Positions 55,349 through 62,684 of a stretch of DNA of 64,000 nucleotides are shown in pieces (positions within the stretch are counted from its first letter, which is position 1; every line of letters begins with the position of its first letter). The stretch is from Kamptonema sp. UHCC 0994. Lineage in GTDB: Bacteria; Cyanobacteriota; Cyanobacteriia; Cyanobacteriales; Microcoleaceae. The stretch covers positions 62,001 through 126,000 of the forward strand of contig NZ_JARFTR010000194.1 in the NCBI RefSeq assembly GCF_029167235.1, written 5' to 3'. The translations under genes and the position numbers were made by a program. Under the pieces are notes generated by a model. The model saw only the letters and a list, made by a program, of their open reading frames with translations. It was not told the origin of the DNA and did not search any database.

Positions 55349-55873
55349 ATGGTTGCAAAATTCATTAAATCAATTTTACACCGTTTGCTCAGCCTGATAG
55401 TAATTTTATTTCTGGCTTGTATGTGGGTGATGCTGAGTGCTACTCCCGCCTTTGCGTTGCCGAAAACAATTGTTAATTACACTAATATTAATTTGTCGAA
55501 TCGGGATTTTTCCAACGCTGATTTAGCAGGAGGAACTTTTGTTGCCGCTGAGATGCGAAATACCAATTTTCAAGGCGCTGATTTGACTAACGCAATTTTA
55601 ACTAAGGGAGTTTTGCTGAATGCCAATTTGTCAAGTGCAAATCTCTCCGGCGCTTTGGCAGATAGGGTGACATTTGATGGCGCAAATCTGACTAATGCTA
55701 ATTTTACAGAGGCTATTTTGACTCGGACTAGATTTTACGATACTGCAATTTTTGGTGCTGATTTTACTGATGCGATTATTGACCCGTATCAAGTTAATTT
55801 ACTGTGCGAGAAAGCAGAGGGCGTAAATTCAGTGACGGGGGTTTCTACGCGAGAAAGTTTAGGATGTCAGTAA
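55349..55873 (+). CDS. Pentapeptide-repeat exported protein
   Basis: The protein has 174 residues from the ATG at 55349 ([15 protein letters not shown]); the 29 codons before it overlap the preceding gene's end and are not conserved in character. A signal peptide covers about 1-36 ([21 protein letters not shown]). A(D/N)LxX pentapeptides ([34 protein letters not shown]) follow, giving a right-handed beta helix. The C-terminal [10 protein letters not shown]...[11 protein letters not shown], with two Cys, is typical of thylakoid-lumen pentapeptide proteins. Function unknown. Confidence 0.85.
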   Translation: MVAKFIKSILHRLLSLIVILFLACMWVMLSATPAFALPKTIVNYTNINLSNRDFSNADLAGGTFVAAEMRNTNFQGADLTNAILTKGVLLNANLSSANLSGALADRVTFDGANLTNANFTEAILTRTRFYDTAIFGADFTDAIIDPYQVNLLCEKAEGVNSVTGVSTRESLGCQ

Positions 55874-55940
55874 AAGCTATGGGCTAATAGCTAATAGCTT
55901 TTCTATCTCTATAAGTTATAAAAACTATTCTTTGATAACT

Positions 55941-55973
55941 TACGTAATGCCTCCCAGAGGGAGGAGTTACGTA
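55941..55973. repeat. REP-like palindrome, divergent core
   Basis: TACGTAATGCCTCCCAGAGGGAGGAGTTACGTA is a palindrome with CCTCCCAGAGGGAGG in the centre, where the RAYT REPs have GCCGCCCTCTGGGCGG. The flank TTTGATAACTTACGTAA is identical to that of the REP at 34067, so this is a diverged family member. Confidence 0.65.
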
Positions 55974-55999
55974 ATCTGTCCTAATCATCTTGGTAGTTG

Positions 56000-57229
56000 T
56001 TATATTAGCCGCCATGCAATTAAAGCTGCCGTTTTACCTTTAGCTACTATCGGTTCGCAAGGTTCAACTTGTAGATGTTGTGACATCGCTTGATAGACAG
56101 CATCGGAAATAGTAATCGCACCACCAGGCGTGGCACTTTCCAATCGCTTAGCCGTGTTGACTGCATCTCCAATAACTGTGTAAGTGCGAACATCCTCACC
56201 ACCAAATAGCCCTTCAATCACACTCCCGCAATGCACGCCACATCCCGCCCCAATTCCATAAATTTCAAGCAGTTTAAATACCGCTTTATTCATAGATTTA
56301 GCCGCAGCAATTCCTTGTTGGGGTGTTGCATAAATTACCATAATTTCATCACCTGTAAAGGTTATTCTTAAAGGCTGAAACTGAGCAGCTAATGGCTCAA
56401 CACACCGGTAATATTCATTAAGTATGGTAGCAACTCGAGCGGGAGAAGTTTTTTCGCACCAACTTGTAAAACCGCGAATATCCATAAATAAAATCGTGCG
56501 ATCGCACGCTTGAAAAGCCAAAGCTTCCGGATTATTAAGTGCTGTTTCTACTACATGACTTCCCATGCCCCATTCTGCCATATTTCCTAGTAGTTGGGCT
56601 GTTGCTTGTAGTTGCTGCTGCTGTTTGGCAACCTGTTGCGACTGCAAACCTAAAAGTAAACCAATAAATACCATACTCCAAGTAAGAAAACCGTGCATTG
56701 CAGTCCGCGAAAATGTCACGATTAATTCTGGATTAATCATTAAAGACTGAGATTTAATCCCAACAACAACATAAAAAGCTACCACCATTAGAGCTCGCAC
56801 CAAGCTTTCTAGTGGAATCAGCCAATAATCGACACTTTTAACCCAAAGGAATCGCAGTCCTTGCAAAGTAGCAATCATCAGGGAAAATAACCAAAAGACT
56901 GCATGAGAGGGGTCTTGGAAAAAATCTAGCCCATCTAGGGGTACATCAATCAGCGTATATATACTTACGTTGATCAGGTTGCCCCAAAAACGGTTGCAGT
57001 TAGATTTCGAGAGATACCAAGCTTGAACTAACATTCCAACTACCAGTACATATATAGCTGGATCGGTGATAAATTTGAACCAATCAGCGAATATGAGACT
57101 TGATAAGCTCTTAAGAATAAAAAAGTGTCCACTGTTGCTCAATATCTCAGTTAAAAAGGCACTCGTGCGGTTTCCTTTTAGCTGATTTTTCCATACATTT
57201 TTTGATTGTTGATGAGTTTGCTTTGTCAT
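56000..57229 (-). CDS. Membrane class III adenylate/guanylate cyclase
   Basis: The protein has 409 residues. Five or six N-terminal helices (for example ITDPAIYVLVVGMLVQAW, AVFWLFSLMIATLQGLRF, HGFLTWSMVFIGLLLGL) come first. A short coiled coil, then the catalytic domain, with metal Asp in TILFMDIRGFTSW and FTGDEIMVIY, and the transition-state Asn/Arg in DAVNTAKRLESATPGG. It makes cAMP or cGMP; base specificity cannot be settled by eye. A REP-like palindrome lies 27 bp after the stop. Confidence 0.92.
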   Translation of the reverse strand: MTKQTHQQSKNVWKNQLKGNRTSAFLTEILSNSGHFFILKSLSSLIFADWFKFITDPAIYVLVVGMLVQAWYLSKSNCNRFWGNLINVSIYTLIDVPLDGLDFFQDPSHAVFWLFSLMIATLQGLRFLWVKSVDYWLIPLESLVRALMVVAFYVVVGIKSQSLMINPELIVTFSRTAMHGFLTWSMVFIGLLLGLQSQQVAKQQQQLQATAQLLGNMAEWGMGSHVVETALNNPEALAFQACDRTILFMDIRGFTSWCEKTSPARVATILNEYYRCVEPLAAQFQPLRITFTGDEIMVIYATPQQGIAAAKSMNKAVFKLLEIYGIGAGCGVHCGSVIEGLFGGEDVRTYTVIGDAVNTAKRLESATPGGAITISDAVYQAMSQHLQVEPCEPIVAKGKTAALIAWRLI

Positions 57230-57362
57230 AGCATTTGATCAAGGCTTGGCTAAAATAGCCATTTTTGTGATACATCAATCTTCACTTGCCAGTAAGTCCA
57301 AGGTCAAGGAAATCACCAAACCAAAACTAAAAATCTAATTATTTTGATTCTAGTAGAACAAG

Positions 57363-57947
57363 CTAGCTATTGTCATCTGTTTGTGACTGCCGTTTTTTGC
57401 GAAAAATTCCAGTCATATTGATTCCACTGATTAGCATCAATATAGCTCCCAAACCAACCAAAAGTACATAGATTGGCATCAGAAACTCTCCTAGGTATTC
57501 TCCTTGGTGGATATTTAGTAAAATCTCTCCTGTCCTGTCGGAAATATTAAACCAAGTTATGCCAATTGTGTGGAGTAAACCTGTCAGCGCACTGACTGTC
57601 AAAGGCAAGAAAATAATCGGTGCAACTATACGATGAACTTTACGAAAATCAAGTTTTGCTCCTTGTCGTTCGGGACGGTTCCCACCAAAGAGTTTGGTCA
57701 TCGTTAGCCCACTGACAATTATTCCAATCGTTCCTAAAGCAACCATAAACACATAAATTGGTACGAGTCGGTCTCCGAGAAATTTTCCTTGGTGAATCTT
57801 TATAAAAATTTCTGATGCGTCGCCTTCTATGCCAAACCAATTTTCTGCCAGCCGATAGGCAACTCCCGTTAAGGCTGTTAATAGTAAAGGTAGGAAGATA
57901 ATCGGTGCAATTTGGCGGTGAAGTTTACGAAAGTTGGCGGTAGCCAT
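57363..57947 (-). CDS. PepSY-like membrane protein made of two duplicated halves
   Basis: The protein has 194 residues. Residues 6-85 (FRKLHRQIAPIIFLPLLLTA, IHQGKFLGDRLVPIYVFMV) and 100-180 (FRKVHRIVAPIIFLPLTVSA, IHQGEYLGEFLMPIYVLLV) are clear repeats of one unit with two helices each, giving four membrane spans. His residues in LHR and IHQG recur at the same place in both halves and could bind haem or metal. This resembles PepSY_TM proteins; function unknown. Confidence 0.8.
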   Translation of the reverse strand: MATANFRKLHRQIAPIIFLPLLLTALTGVAYRLAENWFGIEGDASEIFIKIHQGKFLGDRLVPIYVFMVALGTIGIIVSGLTMTKLFGGNRPERQGAKLDFRKVHRIVAPIIFLPLTVSALTGLLHTIGITWFNISDRTGEILLNIHQGEYLGEFLMPIYVLLVGLGAILMLISGINMTGIFRKKRQSQTDDNS

Positions 57948-58250
57948 CTATTAACTCCTATTTGTTAGTTTTTTTGTTGTTGAAAAATCAGACGAGGATG
58001 CTGATATCGAATAACTTAGCAATTGCTAAATAGCAATTAGCAATTAGCAATTAAACGTAACATAAGGTGGGCGCTCGCCGCCACAACACTTGTAAACGTA
58101 AACGTAAGGTGGGCGCTCGCCGCCACAACACTTGTAACTCATAGCTAATTTGGTTGTCGGCGAGCGCCCACCCTACAAGCAGAGAAGCGTTTATTTATGT
58201 TTACCTAATTAGCAATTAGCAATTAGCAATTAGCAATTAGCAATTAGCAA
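57948..58250. other. 303-bp intergenic repeat region
   Basis: The region holds the AATTAGC heptamer tracts (58029-58052 and 58206-58260) and the GGTGGGCGCTCGCC element between them. No gene is visible. The promoter of the PepSY-like gene lies on the other side, so this spacer is mainly repeats. Confidence 0.7.
58066..58172. mobile_element. GGTGGGCGCTCGCC inverted-repeat element, copy 2 (expanded)
   Basis: The left arm GGTGGGCGCTCGCC occurs twice (58066-58079 and 58108-58121) through a 42-bp tandem duplication that includes CCACAACACTTGTAA. The right arm GGCGAGCGCCCACC is at 58159-58172. Copy 1 at 39979-40046 has the same arms and CTTGTAACT core. It is flanked by AATTAGC heptamer arrays on both sides. 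Confidence 0.8.
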
Positions 58251-58260
58251 TTAGCAATTA
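58206..58260. repeat. AATTAGC heptamer array overlapping the SGNH gene end
   Basis: About eight copies of AATTAGC occur. The last two codons before the stop of the SGNH gene (Asn-Cys) and the TAA itself are written by the array. Confidence 0.85.
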
Positions 58261-58964
58261 GTAATTTTTTGTTTGGCAATCTGGTCAAGGGGTTCCCAGT
58301 TGAGGACATCTTGCAGTAAAGATTGATAACCAACTACGTTAGGATGAATGCCATCTGAAGAGAGACGACAATTACACCAATCATTACCTCGATTTAGCCA
58401 TTTTTCAAAGATATCTAAATAGGGGATTTGGCGTTCCAAACACGCTAGGCGAGTTGCTTCCTTATATTTATACTGGTCTGCCTGGTTGTAGTACAAACAA
58501 TTCTGAAATGGCATTTTGCTTTCATCAACAGGAACCATGCCGACAAATAGGACTGGACAAAGTTGATGGGCCTGGTCTAATAAGTGATGCAAAACTGTTT
58601 TAAAATGCTCGAATTCAGTATAGTTGCGACCGTGAGGTAACTGAACTCTGGGGGAATCGTTAACGCCTACGGAAAGAATGATGGCATCTGGAAGACGATT
58701 TCTCAATTCTCCTCGATGGCGAAATTCGTTTTCGAGGCGTTGAGCCACTTGATAAACGCGATCGCCTCGTACTCCTAAATTGTAAAGGACATGGCCCGGA
58801 CTATCACTATCGGGTAACATCCACAACCGCCGCAGTCGCTCTACCCAGCCGCCACCTTCGTGATCGCCAAAGCCGTAAACTAAGCTGTCCCCCAAGGCTA
58901 CGAGTTTGAGGGGATGAGGATTTACTTGATGCAACCGAGGAAATGAATAGGCTACTGCTGCCAT
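58251..58964 (-). CDS. SGNH/GDSL-family hydrolase
   Basis: The protein has 237 residues. Block I is VALGDSLVYGFGDHEGGGW (catalytic Ser in GDS), block II has Gly in the LYNLGVRGDRVYQV segment, block III is LSVGVNDSPR (Asn), and block V is LSSDGIHPNVVGY (Asp and His). These enzymes are esterases or acylhydrolases; the substrate is unknown. There is no signal peptide. The C-terminal residues TNC and the stop are supplied by the AATTAGC heptamer array, so the natural C-terminus has probably been replaced. Confidence 0.88.
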   Translation of the reverse strand: MAAVAYSFPRLHQVNPHPLKLVALGDSLVYGFGDHEGGGWVERLRRLWMLPDSDSPGHVLYNLGVRGDRVYQVAQRLENEFRHRGELRNRLPDAIILSVGVNDSPRVQLPHGRNYTEFEHFKTVLHHLLDQAHQLCPVLFVGMVPVDESKMPFQNCLYYNQADQYKYKEATRLACLERQIPYLDIFEKWLNRGNDWCNCRLSSDGIHPNVVGYQSLLQDVLNWEPLDQIAKQKITNC

Positions 58965-59109
58965 AATCTAAAAAAAGTGAGTAAAAGAATTTACAGAACT
59001 ATTTCCCGAACTGAGTACAGCGTTGTCCGCGCTTTGAGGTCTGAACGGCATTGGATGGGACTAGCAGATGTTATACTTTTGCGTAATGCCGTTGGCAGTG
59101 TCAAGAATC

Positions 59110-59136
59110 TTGACATAATAAAATAGAATGTAACAT
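59110..59136 (+). promoter_or_regulatory. Candidate promoter of rpoZ
   Basis: TTGACA (59110-59115) and TAACAT (59131-59136), spacer 15 nt, stand 22 bp before the rpoZ ATG. The spacing is short, so the -10 assignment is uncertain. Confidence 0.4.
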
Positions 59137-59157
59137 TAATGTAAGGTGGTTAGTCTC

Positions 59158-59388
59158 ATGCTTAAGCGTCCAACGTTCGATTCAACTCAGTTAACCCGTC
59201 GGGCGGAGGAGTTGATCAATGCAGCTTCTAATCGCTACCGAATTACGGTACAAGTGGCAAACCGGGCGAAACGCCGTCGCTATGAAGATTTTGATAATAT
59301 GGATGACCATCAGATGAAGCCTGTGATGCGGGCGATTTTCGAGATGTCGGATGAGCTGACACAACCGGAAATTATTGGGGATTTGTAA
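59158..59388 (+). CDS. rpoZ: RNA polymerase omega subunit
   Basis: The protein has 76 residues from the ATG at 59158 ([20 protein letters not shown]); four in-frame upstream codons are not part of the conserved start. It contains the omega helix [19 protein letters not shown] and the cyanobacterial tail [12 protein letters not shown]. Omega aids assembly and stability of RNA polymerase and sigma exchange. The genes downstream on the same strand are packed closely, ending with a DUF1818 gene. Confidence 0.95.
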   Translation: MLKRPTFDSTQLTRRAEELINAASNRYRITVQVANRAKRRRYEDFDNMDDHQMKPVMRAIFEMSDELTQPEIIGDL

Positions 59389-59414
59389 GTAGGTTAGGGG
59401 TTCTGTCGAAAACT

Positions 59415-60047
59415 GTGAGAAATTTTAAGCTAGTTTTAGGTTTTGCGATCGTCGCTCTGAGTGTGGCGTGTCTCACTGTTTTGGGGGGGATTTTTGAATC
59501 AGGGGAATTGAGTGTTTCGGCGCGATCGCCTTTAACTCTGGCAAGTCCCCAGCCAACCCAGGTGCAGCGGTTGGCTCAGCAACCTCTACAGGAGTTACGG
59601 GTGAGTGAGGCATGGCGGTTGGTTTATCAACAGTTGCCTGATTTTCCAAAGGAAAATAGTTATGTGTCAAGGGAGACTGGGAAAGTCGATCCGAACAATA
59701 CTTTGGTGGGGCGGTTGATTCGCTATCATTTATTTGTGAAGGGTCGCCCTGGTAATTATCGTCTGGATTGGAAGCTAACTTTAGCTGACTATTTGGGGGC
59801 GACTCCTGAGTATTTGGAGGAATCGGTGTATCCAGGGGGTGATGTGTTGCGGGTAAATCCAATGGAGGGCGATCGCACTGTGATTCAATGCCTCAACCGC
59901 GCTCAGCGGGATGCTTTGATTCAAGCTTTGGTGGATATTTTTAATGGGAATGCTCCGAGCGTACCTGCTGTGGGTAGTCAAGAGCGATCGCCTTCTGAAG
60001 TACCACCAGCACCGCAACCAGGGGATGCCAAGCTATTGATGCCGTAA
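59415..60047 (+). CDS. Hypothetical exported or membrane-anchored protein
   Basis: The protein has 210 residues from a GTG. One N-terminal hydrophobic segment (LVLGFAIVALSVACLTVLG) contains a Cys that could be a lipobox but lacks the usual L-A-G-C form. A conserved-looking middle (VGRLIRYHLFVKGRPGNYRLDWKLTLADYLG; NPMEGDRTVIQCLN) and a Pro-rich end follow. I do not know the family, but its place between rpoZ and DUF1818 is typical of cyanobacteria. Possibly translationally linked to the next gene, 2 bp away. Confidence 0.78.
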   Translation: MRNFKLVLGFAIVALSVACLTVLGGIFESGELSVSARSPLTLASPQPTQVQRLAQQPLQELRVSEAWRLVYQQLPDFPKENSYVSRETGKVDPNNTLVGRLIRYHLFVKGRPGNYRLDWKLTLADYLGATPEYLEESVYPGGDVLRVNPMEGDRTVIQCLNRAQRDALIQALVDIFNGNAPSVPAVGSQERSPSEVPPAPQPGDAKLLMP

Positions 60048-60049
60048 GC

Positions 60050-60415
60050 ATGGAGCGCGTAATTAAGACTGGTGCTGGTTGGCGTTTAGGATGGAACCCC
60101 AAGGCAGTAGAATTTAAGGGTTTAGTGGGTGGAGACGATTGGGCGATCGAGTTAACAGAAGCGGAGTTGAATGATTTTTGCAGGTTGTTGGGGCAGTTAG
60201 CCCAAACGATGAGTCTGATGGCTGCTGAGTTAATGGATGAGGAGAAAATCGCCTGCGAACTGGAAAGCGATTTGCTATGGATGCAAGCCGAAGGCTATCC
60301 CGAAGCTTACAGCATAAAATTGATTTTGAATACGGGGCGGCGGTGCGAAAGTTCTTGGGAGGCGGCGGCGGTTCCTGGTTTAGTACAGGCTGCACAGGTT
60401 TTAAAAGTTTTTTGA
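60050..60415 (+). CDS. DUF1818 protein
   Basis: The protein has 121 residues and begins MERVIKTGAGWRLGWNP, with LVGGDDWAIELTEAELNDFC and YSIKLILNTGRRCE, the DUF1818 pattern. It is cyanobacterial, cytoplasmic and of unknown function. Its start is 2 bp after the previous stop, so it is part of the rpoZ transcript. Confidence 0.9.
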   Translation: MERVIKTGAGWRLGWNPKAVEFKGLVGGDDWAIELTEAELNDFCRLLGQLAQTMSLMAAELMDEEKIACELESDLLWMQAEGYPEAYSIKLILNTGRRCESSWEAAAVPGLVQAAQVLKVF

Positions 60416-60422
60416 ATTTTAT

Positions 60423-60451
60423 TTGACTTTCCTTGATATTGATGATATATT
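60423..60451 (+). promoter_or_regulatory. Sigma70-type promoter of tRNA-Pro
   Basis: TTGACT (60423-60428), a 17-nt spacer and TATATT (60446-60451) lie 12 bp before the tRNA 5' end. This is a near-consensus housekeeping promoter. Confidence 0.75.
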
Positions 60452-60463
60452 GGAGAAATGTGT

Positions 60464-60537
60464 CGGGGCGTAGCGCAGCTTGGTAGCGCACTACTTTGGG
60501 GTAGTAGGGGTCGTGGGTTCAAATCCCGCCGCTCCGA
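60464..60537 (+). tRNA. tRNA-Pro(GGG)
   Basis: The 74-nt cloverleaf has acceptor CGGGGCG/CGCTCCG, D arm GCGCAGCTTGGTAGCGC, anticodon stem CTACT/AGTAG with loop TTGGGGT (anticodon GGG), and T arm GTGGGTTCAAATCCCGC. CCA is not encoded. It carries its own promoter and terminator. The tyrosine integrase begins 132 bp downstream, so its 3' half is a candidate attachment site. Confidence 0.97.
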
Positions 60538-60540
60538 TAG

Positions 60541-60575
60541 GCGAAATCCTTTTAAATTAAGGATTTCGCTATTTT
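60541..60575 (+). terminator. Terminator of tRNA-Pro
   Basis: GCGAAATCCTT and AAGGATTTCGC form an 11-bp stem with a 7-base loop, followed by TATTTTAA, starting 3 bp after the tRNA. Confidence 0.75.
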
Positions 60576-60669
60576 AATGGTTATTTTAGACAGTTTGCCA
60601 TTCTCAATAAGGGGTGACAGAATATGACAAGCACAAACAACGAGTGCGATAAAACTGCGATACTGCGAT

Positions 60670-61698
60670 ATGCCCAAAGGCTCCGTAAATATAGAGGTTT
60701 TCAAGAATCGGCTAAGGCTGGTTTGGTCGTGGCAGGGTAAGCGCTTTTACCTATACATAGGATTGCCGGATTCCCAGGCAAACCGAAAGGTGGCCCAAAT
60801 AAAAGCCCATCAGATTGAGTTGGATATTGCTGGTGGGAATTTCGACTCGTCTTTGGTGAAGTATAAGCCGCCGCAGAAAGAGGAATCGCTAACAGTATTT
60901 GAGCTATTTGCTGAGTTTGTCAAATACAAACAGCGTCAGATTACCCGTCCGACTCTGGCTAAATATGTCGGGTTTCAAAGTTACATAACCCAATTTTTCA
61001 GGGCTTCATCAGCGATCGCAGTGACGGAATCTCTGGCACAAGACTTTCAGGAATGGCTCAGCCAGAGACTAGAGCCGATTACGGTGCGAGAGCGGATTGT
61101 TATGCTCAATGCCTGCTGGAAATGGGCAATTAAGAAAAAATTACTCAGGGAAAACCCCTGGTCAGAAGTCAAATCTCCCGTACCGCCAAAACAGCCTCCT
61201 CAACCTTTCACTAAAGAAGAAATCGCTTATATTTGCGCTAAGTTCCGGTCTGATAACAGACTTCAGCACTACGCTGATTATGTAGAGTTTAAATTCGGTG
61301 TCGGACTTCGCACCGGGGAAGCGGCGGCGCTGTTGTGGCGGCATTGTTCTCCAGAGTGCGATCGCATCTGGATTGGTGAAAGTGTCAGCAATGGTAATCG
61401 CAAAGCTGCTAAACGTAACAAGTCGCGCACTGTGCCGCTTACACCTAAACTTCAGCAACTCCTTAAAAATCGCCGACCGGATTTACCTGAACCCCATCAC
61501 CCCATTTTTACTAGCATCGAGGGGGGACTGATTAATTCTAAGAATTTCTGTCGCCGTTATTGGAAGCCCGCTCTTGCAGAGTTGGGAATCGCTAACATCG
61601 CATCCAGAAATGAAGCAACCAATGTTAAGAACGCTGTGCTGACCATTCATTTGTTTTCTACGCTTGGCTCCCATATTTTTCTCACCTCAATCAATTAA
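60670..61698 (+). pseudogene. Tyrosine-recombinase integrase, C-terminally truncated
   Basis: The frame has 342 residues. An N-terminal arm-binding domain (VNIEVFKNRLRLVWSWQGKRF) and SAM-like core-binding domain (about 75-165) come first. The catalytic domain starts with the first Arg in FGVGLRTGEAAALLW and the Lys region in KRNKSRTVPL. After WKPALAELGI (about residue 305) the sequence stops being integrase-like, so the HxxR, second His and nucleophilic Tyr are all absent. The last 30 residues run over an unrelated gene on the other strand. It is almost certainly inactive. Its position behind tRNA-Pro marks an integration site. Confidence 0.85.
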
Positions 61699-62058
61699 TA
61701 TTTTCTCTAAATCCGATACTTTTATCTCCCCTAACTCCCACTTCTCCCAGATGCTTAACTCCGCTTCTAATAAATCCCACTTCTCCCAAATAAGCAAGTT
61801 TAAAAGCCTCTCTGCATCTCCAATTCTTACTTGAATTGAATCCCAAAAAATATTGCCAACATAAGGTGTCCAGGTTTGGATTGTCAATAAACAAATGCCA
61901 ATCTTAGCGATATTGGCACTCGGTTTTATTTCGCACGGTAATCCTATTTCAGATTCAACATTGATGACATCATCAATCTGAATTCTAGTGCAGCGACCCG
62001 TAAAATTACCATTGTTATCGTTCACGGCGACCATAATATTAACGAATGTTTCAGTCAT
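61687..62058 (-). CDS. Hypothetical protein of the phage-like cassette
   Basis: The protein has 123 residues. The N-terminal half has strand-like wording (MTETFVNIMVAVNDNNGN, CTRIQIDDVINVE). The C-terminal part has a repeated IWEKWxLLE/IWEKWELGE. The start overlaps the previous gene by 8 bp. The 3' end overlaps the truncated integrase end by 12 bp, so the recombination junction lies near. Not recognised. Confidence 0.6.
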   Translation of the reverse strand: MTETFVNIMVAVNDNNGNFTGRCTRIQIDDVINVESEIGLPCEIKPSANIAKIGICLLTIQTWTPYVGNIFWDSIQVRIGDAERLLNLLIWEKWDLLEAELSIWEKWELGEIKVSDLEKILID

Positions 62059-62413
62059 ATCTTTTGTCTGGATAAATTGGTATCATTCCCCGTTCCCATC
62101 GATAGGGAATTCGCCAAACGTCAAAAATGGAACATAGAAATTCGGCGGTATTTGAATCAGTAACTTGAAGTGTATAATCAGACTCAATTCGGCTTCCAGA
62201 CAGCAGCGCAATTAAGCGAACCGCAGAGCGCCTTGTATTTACTCTGACGAATTCCGCGCCCACCCAATCACCGTGAAATATCAAACAAATCGGCAACATT
62301 GGGATTAGGCAAATGTGCAAATATAAATCCGCATATTTGTAATCCCAATAAACCCCAATCCATAAATCTCTCGGTTCAAATTTTAACTCGCATTTGAATT
62401 TCGATTCACTCAT
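62051..62413 (-). CDS. Phage-type hypothetical protein
   Basis: The protein has 120 residues and contains RDLWIGVYWDYKYADLYLHI, CLIPMLPICLIFHG and RWERGMIPIYPDKRYD. The W-IGVYW...CLIP-LPI wording is common in small phage and prophage proteins, from memory. Function unknown. It follows nblA by 43 bp on the same strand and is coupled to the next gene. Confidence 0.65.
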   Translation of the reverse strand: MSESKFKCELKFEPRDLWIGVYWDYKYADLYLHICLIPMLPICLIFHGDWVGAEFVRVNTRRSAVRLIALLSGSRIESDYTLQVTDSNTAEFLCSIFDVWRIPYRWERGMIPIYPDKRYD

Positions 62414-62456
62414 TTTTACACCTCACTACAACAGTAATTGAATGGAGCCATTGGTA

Positions 62457-62684
62457 TCAAATTCCTTCTTTCATCCAATGCTTGTATAGGTTTTCTCTCA
62501 CCATGCTCTGTCTGAGCACTTCAACTAGATACTCTTGCGCTTGTTCAAGGCTCAATTGTTTAACTTCCTCGCGCAAAACTTGCAGTTTGAATTGTTGCTC
62601 TAACGTTAAACCCGAATCGTTTTTCATAAAAACCTCGCTTAGTAAGTGGGATGAACAAGTCTTGATTGTTTGAATGGTGTTCAT
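62457..62684 (-). CDS. nblA: NblA-family phycobilisome degradation protein
   Basis: The core LTLEQQFKLQVLREEVKQLS and EQAQEYLVEVLRQSMVREN followed by LYKHWMKEGI matches NblA (ELSLEQQF..., S.EQAQEFLV, MM.RE..Y...). NblA is a small two-helix adaptor that binds phycobiliproteins and brings Clp protease to dismantle the light-harvesting antenna. The canonical 56-residue form starts at the ATG at 62627, with AGCGAGG 6 nt upstream. A longer 75-residue form starts at 62684, where ATGA overlaps the oxygenase stop and GAGGTGG gives a second ribosome site. It lies in a phage-like cassette, not beside phycobilisome genes. Confidence 0.92.
   Translation of the reverse strand: MNTIQTIKTCSSHLLSEVFMKNDSGLTLEQQFKLQVLREEVKQLSLEQAQEYLVEVLRQSMVRENLYKHWMKEGI

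Noticed and set aside
60541-60575. att core repeat next to tRNA-Pro
   Set aside because: The palindrome is best explained as the tRNA terminator; no second copy of the tRNA end is seen up to 64000.
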